This document shows positions 9,727 through 19,300 of a stretch of 64,000 nt of DNA, in pieces. The notes under the pieces were generated by a model. The model saw only the letters and a program-made list of their open reading frames with translations. It did no database searches and was not told where the DNA came from. Location of the stretch: positions 4,421,026 to 4,485,025 of the forward strand of contig SJPJ01000001.1 in NCBI GenBank assembly GCA_007859835.1. Direction: 5' to 3'. The position numbers were made by a program, and so were the translations under genes. The first letter of the stretch is position 1, and every line of letters begins with the position of its first letter. Origin of the DNA: Novipirellula herctigrandis. Its GTDB lineage: Bacteria > Planctomycetota > Planctomycetia > Pirellulales > Pirellulaceae.

Positions 9727-10889
9727 AGTGAAAGCGCATCGGGTGTGGAGACAGAAGGGCTTGTGGGAGAGGCGACCTGCATTATAGCGGCCAACTCATG
9801 CAGAGGCCACAAGCGAGCCCGCGAGGCCAAAGAGCCTACGATTCGATCGTCAACGATTTCGAGTTCGTCTCGTTGCCGCCACCAACTTGCCACGTCACGT
9901 GGTAATGCCTTCCAGCAATCCGTCTGCTCGGCAACGTGGTCGAGGAATCGACGATAAATCTCAAGCCGCTTCGGCGAGTCGAGATAATCGGGATGGGTAA
10001 TCACCATCGCCATACCGGCCATGCTTCGTAGGAATTCAAGCTTCTTAAGCCAAATCCGAGGTGTTGTCTCACCAAGTGAAACCATCAGTGTATGGTCTTG
10101 CGGAAGCGTGTAGGGTAGCTCCACAAACTTTCCCACCATAAATGGCCACACCCCGCCAACTCCACCAGGCATCGCCTGAAATGGATCTGTATCGAAGCTC
10201 GACGCGTCGTATTGGACGTCCAAGTCTTGGAGCCATTGGAAATTTCGATGGACCATCGGCGAACGAAAACCAACGCTTCCGTATTTTGCGATCGCCTTAT
10301 TGATGGAACCACTGCGACGCATAAACGTCCGCCGTGATTCGTAAAGGCGACCGTCATGGTTGTATCCCTGAATGCCAACCTCATGGCCCCGCTGTTGCAA
10401 GTCTTTGATGATGCATGGATCGACTTTGTACTTGTAAGGAACCACGTTCCACGACGAACGCAAGCCGAGCTTTTCTTCCATCGCGGCTAACTGGTCAATC
10501 CATTTCATTCCTTGCGCCGTTTCGATGTCATGGGTCAACGAAACCGCCATCTGGAATCCATCGGGCCATGGATGAATGGCAACTGCGTCACCTTCCCTCT
10601 CAATCGCAGTTTGGAAATCATTCAAGAAGTCGATTGGCAAGTACCAAGACTGGGAAACCTCAATCGATTGATTGCGTCCGCGCTGTAGCCATTGCCGCAG
10701 TGGAATCGGGATAAAAGGACGTAACCGATAATAGAGCTTGAATTTTGCGGACAGCACCGCAAGGTGAACATCTCGTTCAAAATGGTCCTGTAGCACTTGG
10801 CCCGCGCGGCCCCCGAAAGCAAAACGCACTCCGGTGGACGAGGGACCAAGCTTGGCTGTTGGCATTTCACCGGAGTCACTCATTTTCAT
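9705..10889 (-). CDS. Polysaccharide deacetylase family protein (NodB-like)
   Basis: 394 residues. The NodB-type fold shows in AVSLTHDIETAQG, whose His-Asp pair fits motif 1, then RGHEVGIQGYNHDG (motif 2 with metal-binding His), VGFRSPMVHRN (motif 3) and MVITHPDYLD near the end. Members remove N- or O-acetyl groups from polysaccharides. A good Shine-Dalgarno (GGAGG) lies upstream of two nearby ATGs at 10889 and 10883; either could start it. It is divergent from the PKS-NRPS genes across 467 bases and close to glycosyltransferase and flippase genes, which suggests action on the polysaccharide made by this locus; deacetylases of this general kind also occur in exosortase-associated exopolysaccharide loci. 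No signal peptide is evident, so it is probably cytosolic. Confidence 0.85.
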   Translation of the reverse strand: MKMSDSGEMPTAKLGPSSTGVRFAFGGRAGQVLQDHFERDVHLAVLSAKFKLYYRLRPFIPIPLRQWLQRGRNQSIEVSQSWYLPIDFLNDFQTAIEREGDAVAIHPWPDGFQMAVSLTHDIETAQGMKWIDQLAAMEEKLGLRSSWNVVPYKYKVDPCIIKDLQQRGHEVGIQGYNHDGRLYESRRTFMRRSGSINKAIAKYGSVGFRSPMVHRNFQWLQDLDVQYDASSFDTDPFQAMPGGVGGVWPFMVGKFVELPYTLPQDHTLMVSLGETTPRIWLKKLEFLRSMAGMAMVITHPDYLDSPKRLEIYRRFLDHVAEQTDCWKALPRDVASWWRQRDELEIVDDRIVGSLASRARLWPLHELAAIMQVASPTSPSVSTPDALSLCNEDTF

Positions 10890-11356
10890 AGTACCTCCGG
10901 AAATGGGTTGGATCGACGGAGGCCGCGATTTGAATTTGGCACGATTAAACGCGCGAATGACTGTTGGGAACCTACAGGACGGATCCGGATAAATAACATC
11001 ATCGTTGGGAGAAGAACGAGGAAAGACTCACGAGCATAGTGGTAGGGAAAGCTATTCTACGATAGACACCGACTATACTGCTGATCGCCTAGATTAGACA
11101 GTAAATGCGATATTCCTAGCGGCATTTCCGCCAATCAAAGCTAACAGAGGCGTTTTGTTGCTAAGAAATCAGGGCCGCGAAGGCCACTTCGTTATGCGAA
11201 AAGCAGCAATTTAGTGGAATCATTTTGTTACTCAAGGCGTGTTTGCTTGCTTCCGCCATTTTCTAAGATAGTATGGATTATCCGTTTCGGATCCAAACGT
11301 CGGCTTACGCTTTTATGTATATACCCGCGTGTCTTTAAGAGTCGAACGAATAATTA
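10890..11356. promoter_or_regulatory. Divergent promoter region, deacetylase / PKS-NRPS operon
   Basis: 467 bases with no gene. The sequence is AT-richer than its flanks. A weak plus-strand promoter candidate is TTGCTT (11247-11252), 16 bases, TAGTAT (11269-11274), about 80 bases before the PKS start. A TATACT at 11074-11079 has no good -35 partner. On the minus strand a clear GGAGG precedes the deacetylase start. No operator palindrome stands out. Confidence 0.4.
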
Positions 11357-14300
11357 ATGGAAGCTCGCTTGAATGAAGCTGTCCTCGCCATTTCTGCAAC
11401 ATTCACAGCCGAGCCTATCCGCTTGCCGCTGTCGGTGTGGTTGCGCGATTTGAATCAGCCGTTTACGGTTAAATTCGCAGCTTACAACCAAGTAATCCAA
11501 TCGTTGATCGATCCTCGCAGTCTGTTGGTTAAAGACGCAGGGGGATTCAATGTACTGCTAATAAGGCTACAGGATTGGACGCAGTCATCAATCGAAGGAT
11601 TGGTTGAACGAGGCAACGAATTCAGCCAAAAGGTGCGCGAGTTTGCGACGCAAAGCTCGAGCCCGACCCTGATTTGTTTTTGCCCAGACTCGCCGGATGC
11701 ACCCGAGCAAGTGTCGCAAATCACGCGACAGGTCGAGCTTCAAATCACGGCCGAGTTGGCGGATGTTGTGGGGCTTTACCTGACGTCGACCAGGGAGTTG
11801 ATGGATACGTACCCCGTTAACGACTACTTTGACAAAGTGGCCGATCGAACGGGCCATGTGCCATACACTCGACCTTTCTACGCCTCGCTGGGAACGATGA
11901 TTACCAGGCGTATTCATGCAATCCTTCGCCCGCCAACGAAGGTTGTCGTGCTCGATTGTGACAACACCCTGTGGAGTGGAGCTTGCGGTGAACTCGGTAG
12001 TCGTGGCGTTGAGGTGGGGGAGCCGTTCCGAAACCTCCAACGTCAGATGCTTGACTTGCGAGCCAACGGAATGCTTCTTGCACTGTGTAGCAAGAACCAT
12101 GAGCAAGATGTATGGGATGTTTTTGAACAGAACCCGTCCATGCTGCTCCGTCGTGAGCATATCGCTGCATCCGAGATTAATTGGAAGCCAAAATCGGAAA
12201 ACCTGCGACAATTGGCTAGCAAACTTGGCCTCGGTCTCGATAGCTTCCTGTTGCTTGACGACAACCACATTGAAATCGCAGAAGTTCGTTCGCGTTGCCC
12301 TTCCGTTCTGGCTATTCAGGTTCCTTCGCCGAATCGGATTCCGTCGTTCCTGCGACATGTTTGGGCACTCGACCGTCCGAAGATAACAACGGACGATCGT
12401 GGTCGAGCAGACGGCTATTTGGCGGAGCTGCAACGCCGAGATGTGCGTCAATCCTCCGTGTCGCTCCGTCAATTCTTGATGGACTTAGAGCTAGTGGTCC
12501 GCTTTGAGCAAGTCAACGAAACAAATCTGGAGCGTATGTCTCAGTTGACCCAGCGAACGAACCAATTTAATAGTTCGCTTCTTCGAAGAACTGGTCCCGA
12601 ACTTCGCGCCCTGGTTTCTTCCTCTGAGTATTTCGCGTTCGCAGTGGATGTGTCGGACAAGTTCGGCGATTATGGCTTTGTCGGTCTTATGCTCTGTCGA
12701 CAACAAGAACGAAGTCTGTTGGTGGATTCGTTCTTGCTAAGTTGCCGTGCACTCGGTCGTGGTGTCGAACATCACATGATGCGTCGATTAGGCGAGCTTG
12801 CACTTGAATTGAATTTAAGCGAGGTGACCTTTCCCTTCGTGTCTGGTGAACGTAACACACCGGCAGCAATCTTTTTGGAAAGTCTTGGCGAGGGTTTCGG
12901 TTCCCAGAGCCTGCAAGGCATTGAATATTGTTTCCCATCGGCATTGCTTAGGCAACTCGATCCTCTGTCGGCAGCGGAGTCGGGACAGAGCGAGGGGCAG
13001 CACACTGCAGTTTCGGTTGCCACGGTTGACTCAACTCCGAGCAGCGGAGATTCGGAAGTTCTAAGCCGAATTGCGACCGACTTCCAATCGGTTGAGCAAA
13101 TCCAAAACTATTTGGCAACATTTGCCGAACCGCGACCTGATTTGAGCGTTTCGTACGTCACTCCAGCGAATGAGATTGAAACCAAACTATCTCGCATTTG
13201 CTCGGAAGTGCTCAATATTTGCCAAGTGGGAACGGACGATTCTCTGCACGACCTCGGAGGCACTTCGCTACATGTCGTGCAAATCCATAGTCAGATTGTT
13301 CAACAGCTTGGTACGGAAATCCCAATCACCGAACTCTATACGTTGTCGACAATTCGCGAGATCGCCAATCGTCTTCAAGGTACAGATAAAACCAGAATGA
13401 CTTCACCTGCGCCGGCGTTGTCGATGCCACAGAACGATTCGCAACATCGCAATTCTTCGGACGGAATCGCAGTGATCGGGATGGCGGGCCGATTTCCTGG
13501 GGCGGACAATGTTGCTCAGTTTTGGGAAAACCTAATCAATGGAGTGAATTCGATAACGGAGATATCCGATGAGGAACTCAATCTTCCGCCGGATAGCCCG
13601 CTGCGAAAACACCCGGGCTTAGTGCGAAAAGCAGCGACCGTCAACGATGCCGATAAGTTCGACGCGAGGTTTTTTGGGATCTTTCCCAAGGAAGCTCAGG
13701 TGATGGATCCACAGCATCGTTTGATGCTTGAAACTTGCTGGCACGCGTTGGAAGATGCGGGCTACTGTCCTGACGCCGTCGATGCTTCGGTTGGAGTTTT
13801 CGCGGGCTGTTATATGAACACCTATACGTTAGCAAGTTTGGCGAGCAACCCGAAACTGCTTGAAAGTTTAGCGAACTCGTTTCACGGTGGCGATTTGCTG
13901 ACGGAACTTGGCAACGATAAAGATTATTTGGCGACGCGAGTTTCGTTTCTATTGAATCTGCGTGGGCCAAGCATGACGGTGCAAACGGCGTGCTCCACTT
14001 CGCTCGTCGCAGTGGTTCAAGCCTGCCAGGCACTGCAATTGTACCAATGCGAAATGGCATTAGCGGGCGGTTCGACGTTGAAACTGCCGCAAAAACGAGG
14101 TTATCTCTACAGCGATGGTGGTATGGTTTCGCCCGACGGCGTTTGCCGGACGTTTGACGCAGACGCCCGCGGAACGGTGTTTGGCGAAGGGGTCGGCGCC
14201 GTCTTGTTGAAGCGAGTCGAGGATGCAGTCGCCGACGGTGACCCGATATACGGCGTCATCCGTGGTTGGGGAATCAACAACGACGGGCATTCAAAGATGG

Positions 14301-16300
14301 GCTATACCGCGCCTAGCGTCGAAGGGCAATCCGAAGCCATTCGAATGGCGCACCGTAAGGCTGGGATTTCTGCCGACTCGATTAGCTATGTCGAAGCTCA
14401 CGGAACCGGAACGGCGCTCGGTGATCCGATTGAAGTGGCTTCGCTAACGAAGGCGTTTCGCGAGACAACCGATCGTAATCAATATTGTGCGATTGGTTCT
14501 CTCAAAACCAACATCGGGCATCTTGATGTGGCTGCCGGCGTGACGGGAATCATCAAGATTTGCCAATCCATGCATCACGGAAAGATTCCTGCGAGTCTGA
14601 ACTTCAATCGACCGAATCCGAATATCGATTTCGAAAGCACGCCGTTCTATGTTGCCACCAAACAACAAGAATGGAAATCGAATGGTACACCACGAAGAGC
14701 TGGCCTCAGTTCGTTCGGTGTCGGGGGAACCAACGCCCACGTGGTTCTCGAGGAAGCGCCGGTGGAACAGCCATCCGCTCCCGCTAGGGGGCCGCAATTG
14801 TTGATGCTTTCTGCACGAAGTCAAGAAACTCTCGACGCGATCACTGCGGATTTAGCCGGTGCGTTGAAACAGCAACCGGAACTCAATCTGGCAGATGTTG
14901 CTTATACGCTCGCCGTCGGTCGAAAAGCACAGAACTATTCACGTATTTTTGTGGCCGATACTCTCGCCGAAGCTCAGGAATTATTGTGTGAACTCAAGAG
15001 CGGTTCCGTTTTCACGCGACATCAGGTGCGTCGCGGCGTGCCGGTTTCGTTCATGTTCCCAGGCCAGGGAGCCCAACACGTCAACATGGCCCGCGGACTT
15101 TATGAGTCCGACAGTGTCTTCCGAGCACACTTTGATGAGTGCTGCGAACTGCTTGAGCCACATATAGGGTTTGATTTAAAGAGCAAGCTGTTTGTCACGG
15201 AATCGGCTGCTGCAAGTAGTGAAGTCAATCAAACCACAATCGCGCAGCCAGCAATTTTTACGGTCTCGTATTCATTGGCGAAACGATTCGAAAACCTCGG
15301 GATCGTTCCCGAGAAAATGATTGGACATAGCGTTGGTGAGTTTGTTGCGGCTTGCTTGGCTGGTGTCTTTTCGCTGCCGGATGCGTTGCGGCTCATTGCA
15401 TTTCGAGCCAAGAGCATGCAGGCGTTGCCGGCCGGCAGTATGTTGGCGGTTCGTTTAACGGAGCCCGAAATCACCGAGCGGCTTGTCGGAACCAATGTCG
15501 AATTGGCTGCGATTAACGGCCCGTCGCTCTGCGTTGTGGCGGGGCCGAGCGAGGCGGTCGAGCAACTGAGGGAAAAGCTTGAATCCGATGAAGTCGTTTG
15601 CCGGCCGCTACATACATCCCACGCATTTCACTCGGAAATGATGCAACCGGCGGTCGAGCCAATGGCGGAACTGTTGAGGGCTCTCGAGTTAAGCCCGCCA
15701 AAAACCCCCATTGTTTCCTCGGTTACAGGCGAAATGCTAACGTCTGCACAGGCGATTGATCCATTGTACTGGTCGATGCACCTGCGTAAAACCGTTAGGT
15801 TCACCGATGCGGTCGAGCGGCTATTAACAGAAAGTGAAAGCTCGTTGTTGGAAGTAGGCGCAGGACAAACGTTGAGTACGTTGGCTCGCCAGCATCCGGC
15901 GTTTCCTGCTAAACGCACCGTGTTGTCATCGCTTCCGCACGCAAAGCTATCCGCTTCAGCGGCAACTCACTTCATGTCGACGCTCGGACGCCTCTGGCAA
16001 TCAGGAACCAACATTGATTGGGAATCGCTATTCGGTGAAGTGCCGCGAAAGCGAGTTCACCTGCCGACTTATCGATTCGAACGAAAACGCTTTTGGTTTG
16101 ATGAAAACACTCAAGGTGATAATACTAATGTTGAAATCAGTCCGCCGGAAACGCCGCAAGCCGCGAAAATGGTGAACGATCAAGCGGATCGAGATACTGA
16201 TAATCGCGTTACAGATGGTGAACAAGATGAAATCATCGAACAAGTCATCAAGCAACAATTGCACTTGATGAAGCAACAACTTGCAGTTTGGAACAGCTAG
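11357..16300 (+). CDS. Hybrid synthase subunit 1: FkbH-ACP-KS-AT
   Basis: 1647 residues. About 1-540 form a complete FkbH-like unit: N-terminal VKFAAYNQVIQSLIDP, the HAD catalytic strand VVVLDCDNTLWSG (about 196-208), TNQFNSSLLRRT, and a C-terminal acetyltransferase-like part with KFGDYGFVGL and SCRALGRGVE. FkbH domains that have been studied turn 1,3-bisphosphoglycerate into glyceryl-ACP. An ACP follows (GGTSLHV, Ser near 637). The ketosynthase starts near 700 with GMAGRFPG, and has Cys878 in TACSTS, His1015 in EAHGTG and His1055 in NIGH. The acyltransferase has GHSVGE (Ser1325) and HAFH at 1422-1425, the malonyl-CoA signature. No KR, DH or ER is present. The C-terminus (EQVIKQQLHLMKQQL) looks like a docking helix. 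The matching ACP sits on the next protein, whose start is within 10 bases. Confidence 0.92.
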   Translation: MEARLNEAVLAISATFTAEPIRLPLSVWLRDLNQPFTVKFAAYNQVIQSLIDPRSLLVKDAGGFNVLLIRLQDWTQSSIEGLVERGNEFSQKVREFATQSSSPTLICFCPDSPDAPEQVSQITRQVELQITAELADVVGLYLTSTRELMDTYPVNDYFDKVADRTGHVPYTRPFYASLGTMITRRIHAILRPPTKVVVLDCDNTLWSGACGELGSRGVEVGEPFRNLQRQMLDLRANGMLLALCSKNHEQDVWDVFEQNPSMLLRREHIAASEINWKPKSENLRQLASKLGLGLDSFLLLDDNHIEIAEVRSRCPSVLAIQVPSPNRIPSFLRHVWALDRPKITTDDRGRADGYLAELQRRDVRQSSVSLRQFLMDLELVVRFEQVNETNLERMSQLTQRTNQFNSSLLRRTGPELRALVSSSEYFAFAVDVSDKFGDYGFVGLMLCRQQERSLLVDSFLLSCRALGRGVEHHMMRRLGELALELNLSEVTFPFVSGERNTPAAIFLESLGEGFGSQSLQGIEYCFPSALLRQLDPLSAAESGQSEGQHTAVSVATVDSTPSSGDSEVLSRIATDFQSVEQIQNYLATFAEPRPDLSVSYVTPANEIETKLSRICSEVLNICQVGTDDSLHDLGGTSLHVVQIHSQIVQQLGTEIPITELYTLSTIREIANRLQGTDKTRMTSPAPALSMPQNDSQHRNSSDGIAVIGMAGRFPGADNVAQFWENLINGVNSITEISDEELNLPPDSPLRKHPGLVRKAATVNDADKFDARFFGIFPKEAQVMDPQHRLMLETCWHALEDAGYCPDAVDASVGVFAGCYMNTYTLASLASNPKLLESLANSFHGGDLLTELGNDKDYLATRVSFLLNLRGPSMTVQTACSTSLVAVVQACQALQLYQCEMALAGGSTLKLPQKRGYLYSDGGMVSPDGVCRTFDADARGTVFGEGVGAVLLKRVEDAVADGDPIYGVIRGWGINNDGHSKMGYTAPSVEGQSEAIRMAHRKAGISADSISYVEAHGTGTALGDPIEVASLTKAFRETTDRNQYCAIGSLKTNIGHLDVAAGVTGIIKICQSMHHGKIPASLNFNRPNPNIDFESTPFYVATKQQEWKSNGTPRRAGLSSFGVGGTNAHVVLEEAPVEQPSAPARGPQLLMLSARSQETLDAITADLAGALKQQPELNLADVAYTLAVGRKAQNYSRIFVADTLAEAQELLCELKSGSVFTRHQVRRGVPVSFMFPGQGAQHVNMARGLYESDSVFRAHFDECCELLEPHIGFDLKSKLFVTESAAASSEVNQTTIAQPAIFTVSYSLAKRFENLGIVPEKMIGHSVGEFVAACLAGVFSLPDALRLIAFRAKSMQALPAGSMLAVRLTEPEITERLVGTNVELAAINGPSLCVVAGPSEAVEQLREKLESDEVVCRPLHTSHAFHSEMMQPAVEPMAELLRALELSPPKTPIVSSVTGEMLTSAQAIDPLYWSMHLRKTVRFTDAVERLLTESESSLLEVGAGQTLSTLARQHPAFPAKRTVLSSLPHAKLSASAATHFMSTLGRLWQSGTNIDWESLFGEVPRKRVHLPTYRFERKRFWFDENTQGDNTNVEISPPETPQAAKMVNDQADRDTDNRVTDGEQDEIIEQVIKQQLHLMKQQLAVWNS

Positions 16301-16310
16301 GGACACAAAA

Positions 16311-19300
16311 TTGGGAAAACTTCTTACTGGAACGAGCGACCGAAAAGCGTCAGCAGAATCTGCGATTGGATCATTGCTGAGTGAGGCGTCGGGTTTTGAG
16401 CTCAGCGAACTTGATCAGGAAGCTTCCTTTGCGGAACTGGGGCTCGACTCGTTGTTTCTTGTGCAGTTCAGCCAGAAGATCAAGAGTCAGCTAAAAGTAA
16501 AAGTGACGTTTCGTCAGCTGATCGAAGAGATCCCCACGATCAACGCGTTAATTGCGTATGTCGCTCAGCGCCTTCCCGATGAGTTTGTCGTGGGGGGACA
16601 GCCTGCTGAAACGCCCGCTACCGAACCGATCGTTGTCAACGAACCATCGGTGATAGCAGATTCGAGCCAGCCCACAAACACGGCGTCTGCTGATCTTTCG
16701 GCTCCGCCTATTCATCCGGCTTCGCCTGTTATTCCGAATCCACCCGATATTCGGAATTTACCCGTGCAAGCCGCGGCGGCGCTGCCACCGATGCCGATTG
16801 GCACCGGACCAAGTGCAGCTCAGGATCGAGCGAGTCTGTCGCAAATTATTGCACAGCAAAACGAATTGATGAGTTTGCAGTTGCAACTCCTCGCTGGGGC
16901 AAGACCTGCTGCGCCGACACCCTCCACCAGAGCATCCGCGGTCGCGCCGCAGGTCTCCCAAACGGCAAGTCCCTCGGTAAGCAGTTCAGCAAGCAGCTCG
17001 CAAATTAGCTCGGCAAGCCCCTCTCCAAACGGCTCGACAAAGCCCGTCGTGTCCGCACCGCTCGACTCCGCTCCCAAGACGCAAATTCTCGAGCGATTTG
17101 GACCGTTCAAACCGGTTCGTCGTGCGCCCGATGGTGGGCTAACTGACCAACAACAGCGTCATCTCGATAACTTGATTGCTCGTTTTACAAATCGCACTGC
17201 CAAGTCGCGCAAGCATGCGCAGCAACACCGTGGTCACTTTGCCGACCCGCGCGGCGTCGCTGGTTATCGACGGATTTGGAAAGCGATGGTTTATCAAATT
17301 TCCGTGGACCGATCCAAAGGCAGCAAGCTATGGGACATCGACGGAAACGAATACATCGACATTGCCATGGGCTTTGGGTTGAACCTATTCGGCCAGTCAC
17401 CCGACTTTATCACCGAAGCGATTGCGAAGCAGTTAGCAAAGGGTGTCGAAGTCGGCCCGCAATCGCCACTTGCTGGTGAAGTTGCCCAACTGCTCTGTGA
17501 CTTTTCAAGAAAGAGTCGCGTTTCGTTCTGCAACACTGGCTCCGAAGCCGTGATGGCGGCGATGCGTTTAGCCAGAACTGTGACAGGCAAATCAAAGATC
17601 GTTTTCTTCAACAAAGACTATCACGGCAATTTTGATCAGGTTCTTGTTCGGTCGATAACGATGGGTAACAAGCGACGCTCGCAGCCCGCTGCGCCGGGCG
17701 TCCCGCAACCATTAGCCGATCTCACAATCGTCCTTGATTATGGGACCGACGAAGCGTTACAAGCGATTCGTGACAACGCTGATGACATTGCTGCTGTTTT
17801 GGTTGAACCTGTGCAGAGTGCAAATCCTTTTATGAAGCCGAAGGCATTCTTGCAGGAGGTTCGGCAGATCACCGAGGAAAATGACATCGCCTTGATCATG
17901 GACGAGGTCATTACCGGGTTTCGAGCCGCGCCGGGTGGTGCCCAGGAATGGTTTGGCGTTTGGGGCGACATGGCAACTTATGGGAAAGTCCTCGGTGGCG
18001 GATTGCCGATCGGTGCGTTGGCAGGCTCCGCCAAATACATGGATGCACTTGATGGCGGCAATTGGCGCTACGAAGACGATTCCGAACCAACGGCAGATAT
18101 GACGTTCTATGCCGGAACATTTGTGCGACACCCGCTCGCGATCACTGCGGCACACCAAGTATTAATGAAGGTGAAAGAATCAGGCCCAGAGCTCCAAAAG
18201 GGACTTACTGAAAAGACAACCTACCTTGTCGATTCGCTGAATCAATTCTTTGAAAAAGAACTCTATCCCCTTCGCGTTGCCCAGTTCACTTCGCTATTTC
18301 GCTTCATGTTTCCACCAACGATGGAATATGCGGACTTGCTCTACTTCCACCTCTTGGATCGAGGTGTTTTTACACGCGGTTGGGGTGATAATTGTTTCTT
18401 GTCGACGGCACACAGCGATACGGACATCGAGCGGATTATCGAAGCAGTAAAAGACAGTTGCAATGAGATTCGTGAAGGTGGTTTCTTGCCCGACCCTCGG
18501 TCTTCCGATACTCAGAAAATCGAAAGTTCAGCGACGACGCAATCGCCGCTATTCGAAAAAAAAAAGTGTCTGAGATTCCCGCTGACCGAAGCCCAGCTTG
18601 AAATTTGGGTCACGTCTCAAATGGGAAATGAGGCTTCGTGTTCATACAATGAACCGTTTTCGGTTCGTTTTCGGGGCCAGTTGAACTGTGCGATTCTATG
18701 TGATGCGATTCAAACAGTTGTTGCCAGACACAAGACGCTCCACTATCGCATTGCCGCGGATGGGCAATACCAAGAAGTACATAATCCACAGCCAGTCACG
18801 ATTGACCGGCACGATCTTCGCGGTATCCCATCGGACCAGCAAAACACCTCGCTCGCCGAATTCGCTGGCACACTTGGTTCAAAGTCGTTCGACTTTTCAG
18901 CGGGACCGCTGATCCGTTTGGCATTGACCCAATTAGCCGATGACGAGCACATCCTATTCGTTTCTGCGCACCATATCGTTAGTGATGGTTGGTCGACAAA
19001 CTTGATGTTGTCGGAAATCGCCGAGGCCTATACGGCGACTGCCGAACAGCGTGATATTCAGTTGGCCGAACCTGCTGACTATCGCGATTACGCAGCGATG
19101 GAATTGGCGGCCCAGGATGAATCCACCGAGGCGCTCTCTTATTGGAGGGACCAATACCGCGACCCGCCAGCCCCGCTCGAATTGCCCGTTGACCGTCCTC
19201 GCCCCGCTGTAAAGAGCTTTGCTGGTAGTACGTTGATCCATCATTTTAAGGATGACACCTATCAGGCGATGAAGAAAACAGCAGCGGAGAAAAAGGTGAC

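Noticed and set aside
11588-12472. 294-codon open frame on the minus strand
   Set aside because: Antisense to the FkbH domain, whose motifs are clear. No protein-like features in the antisense frame.
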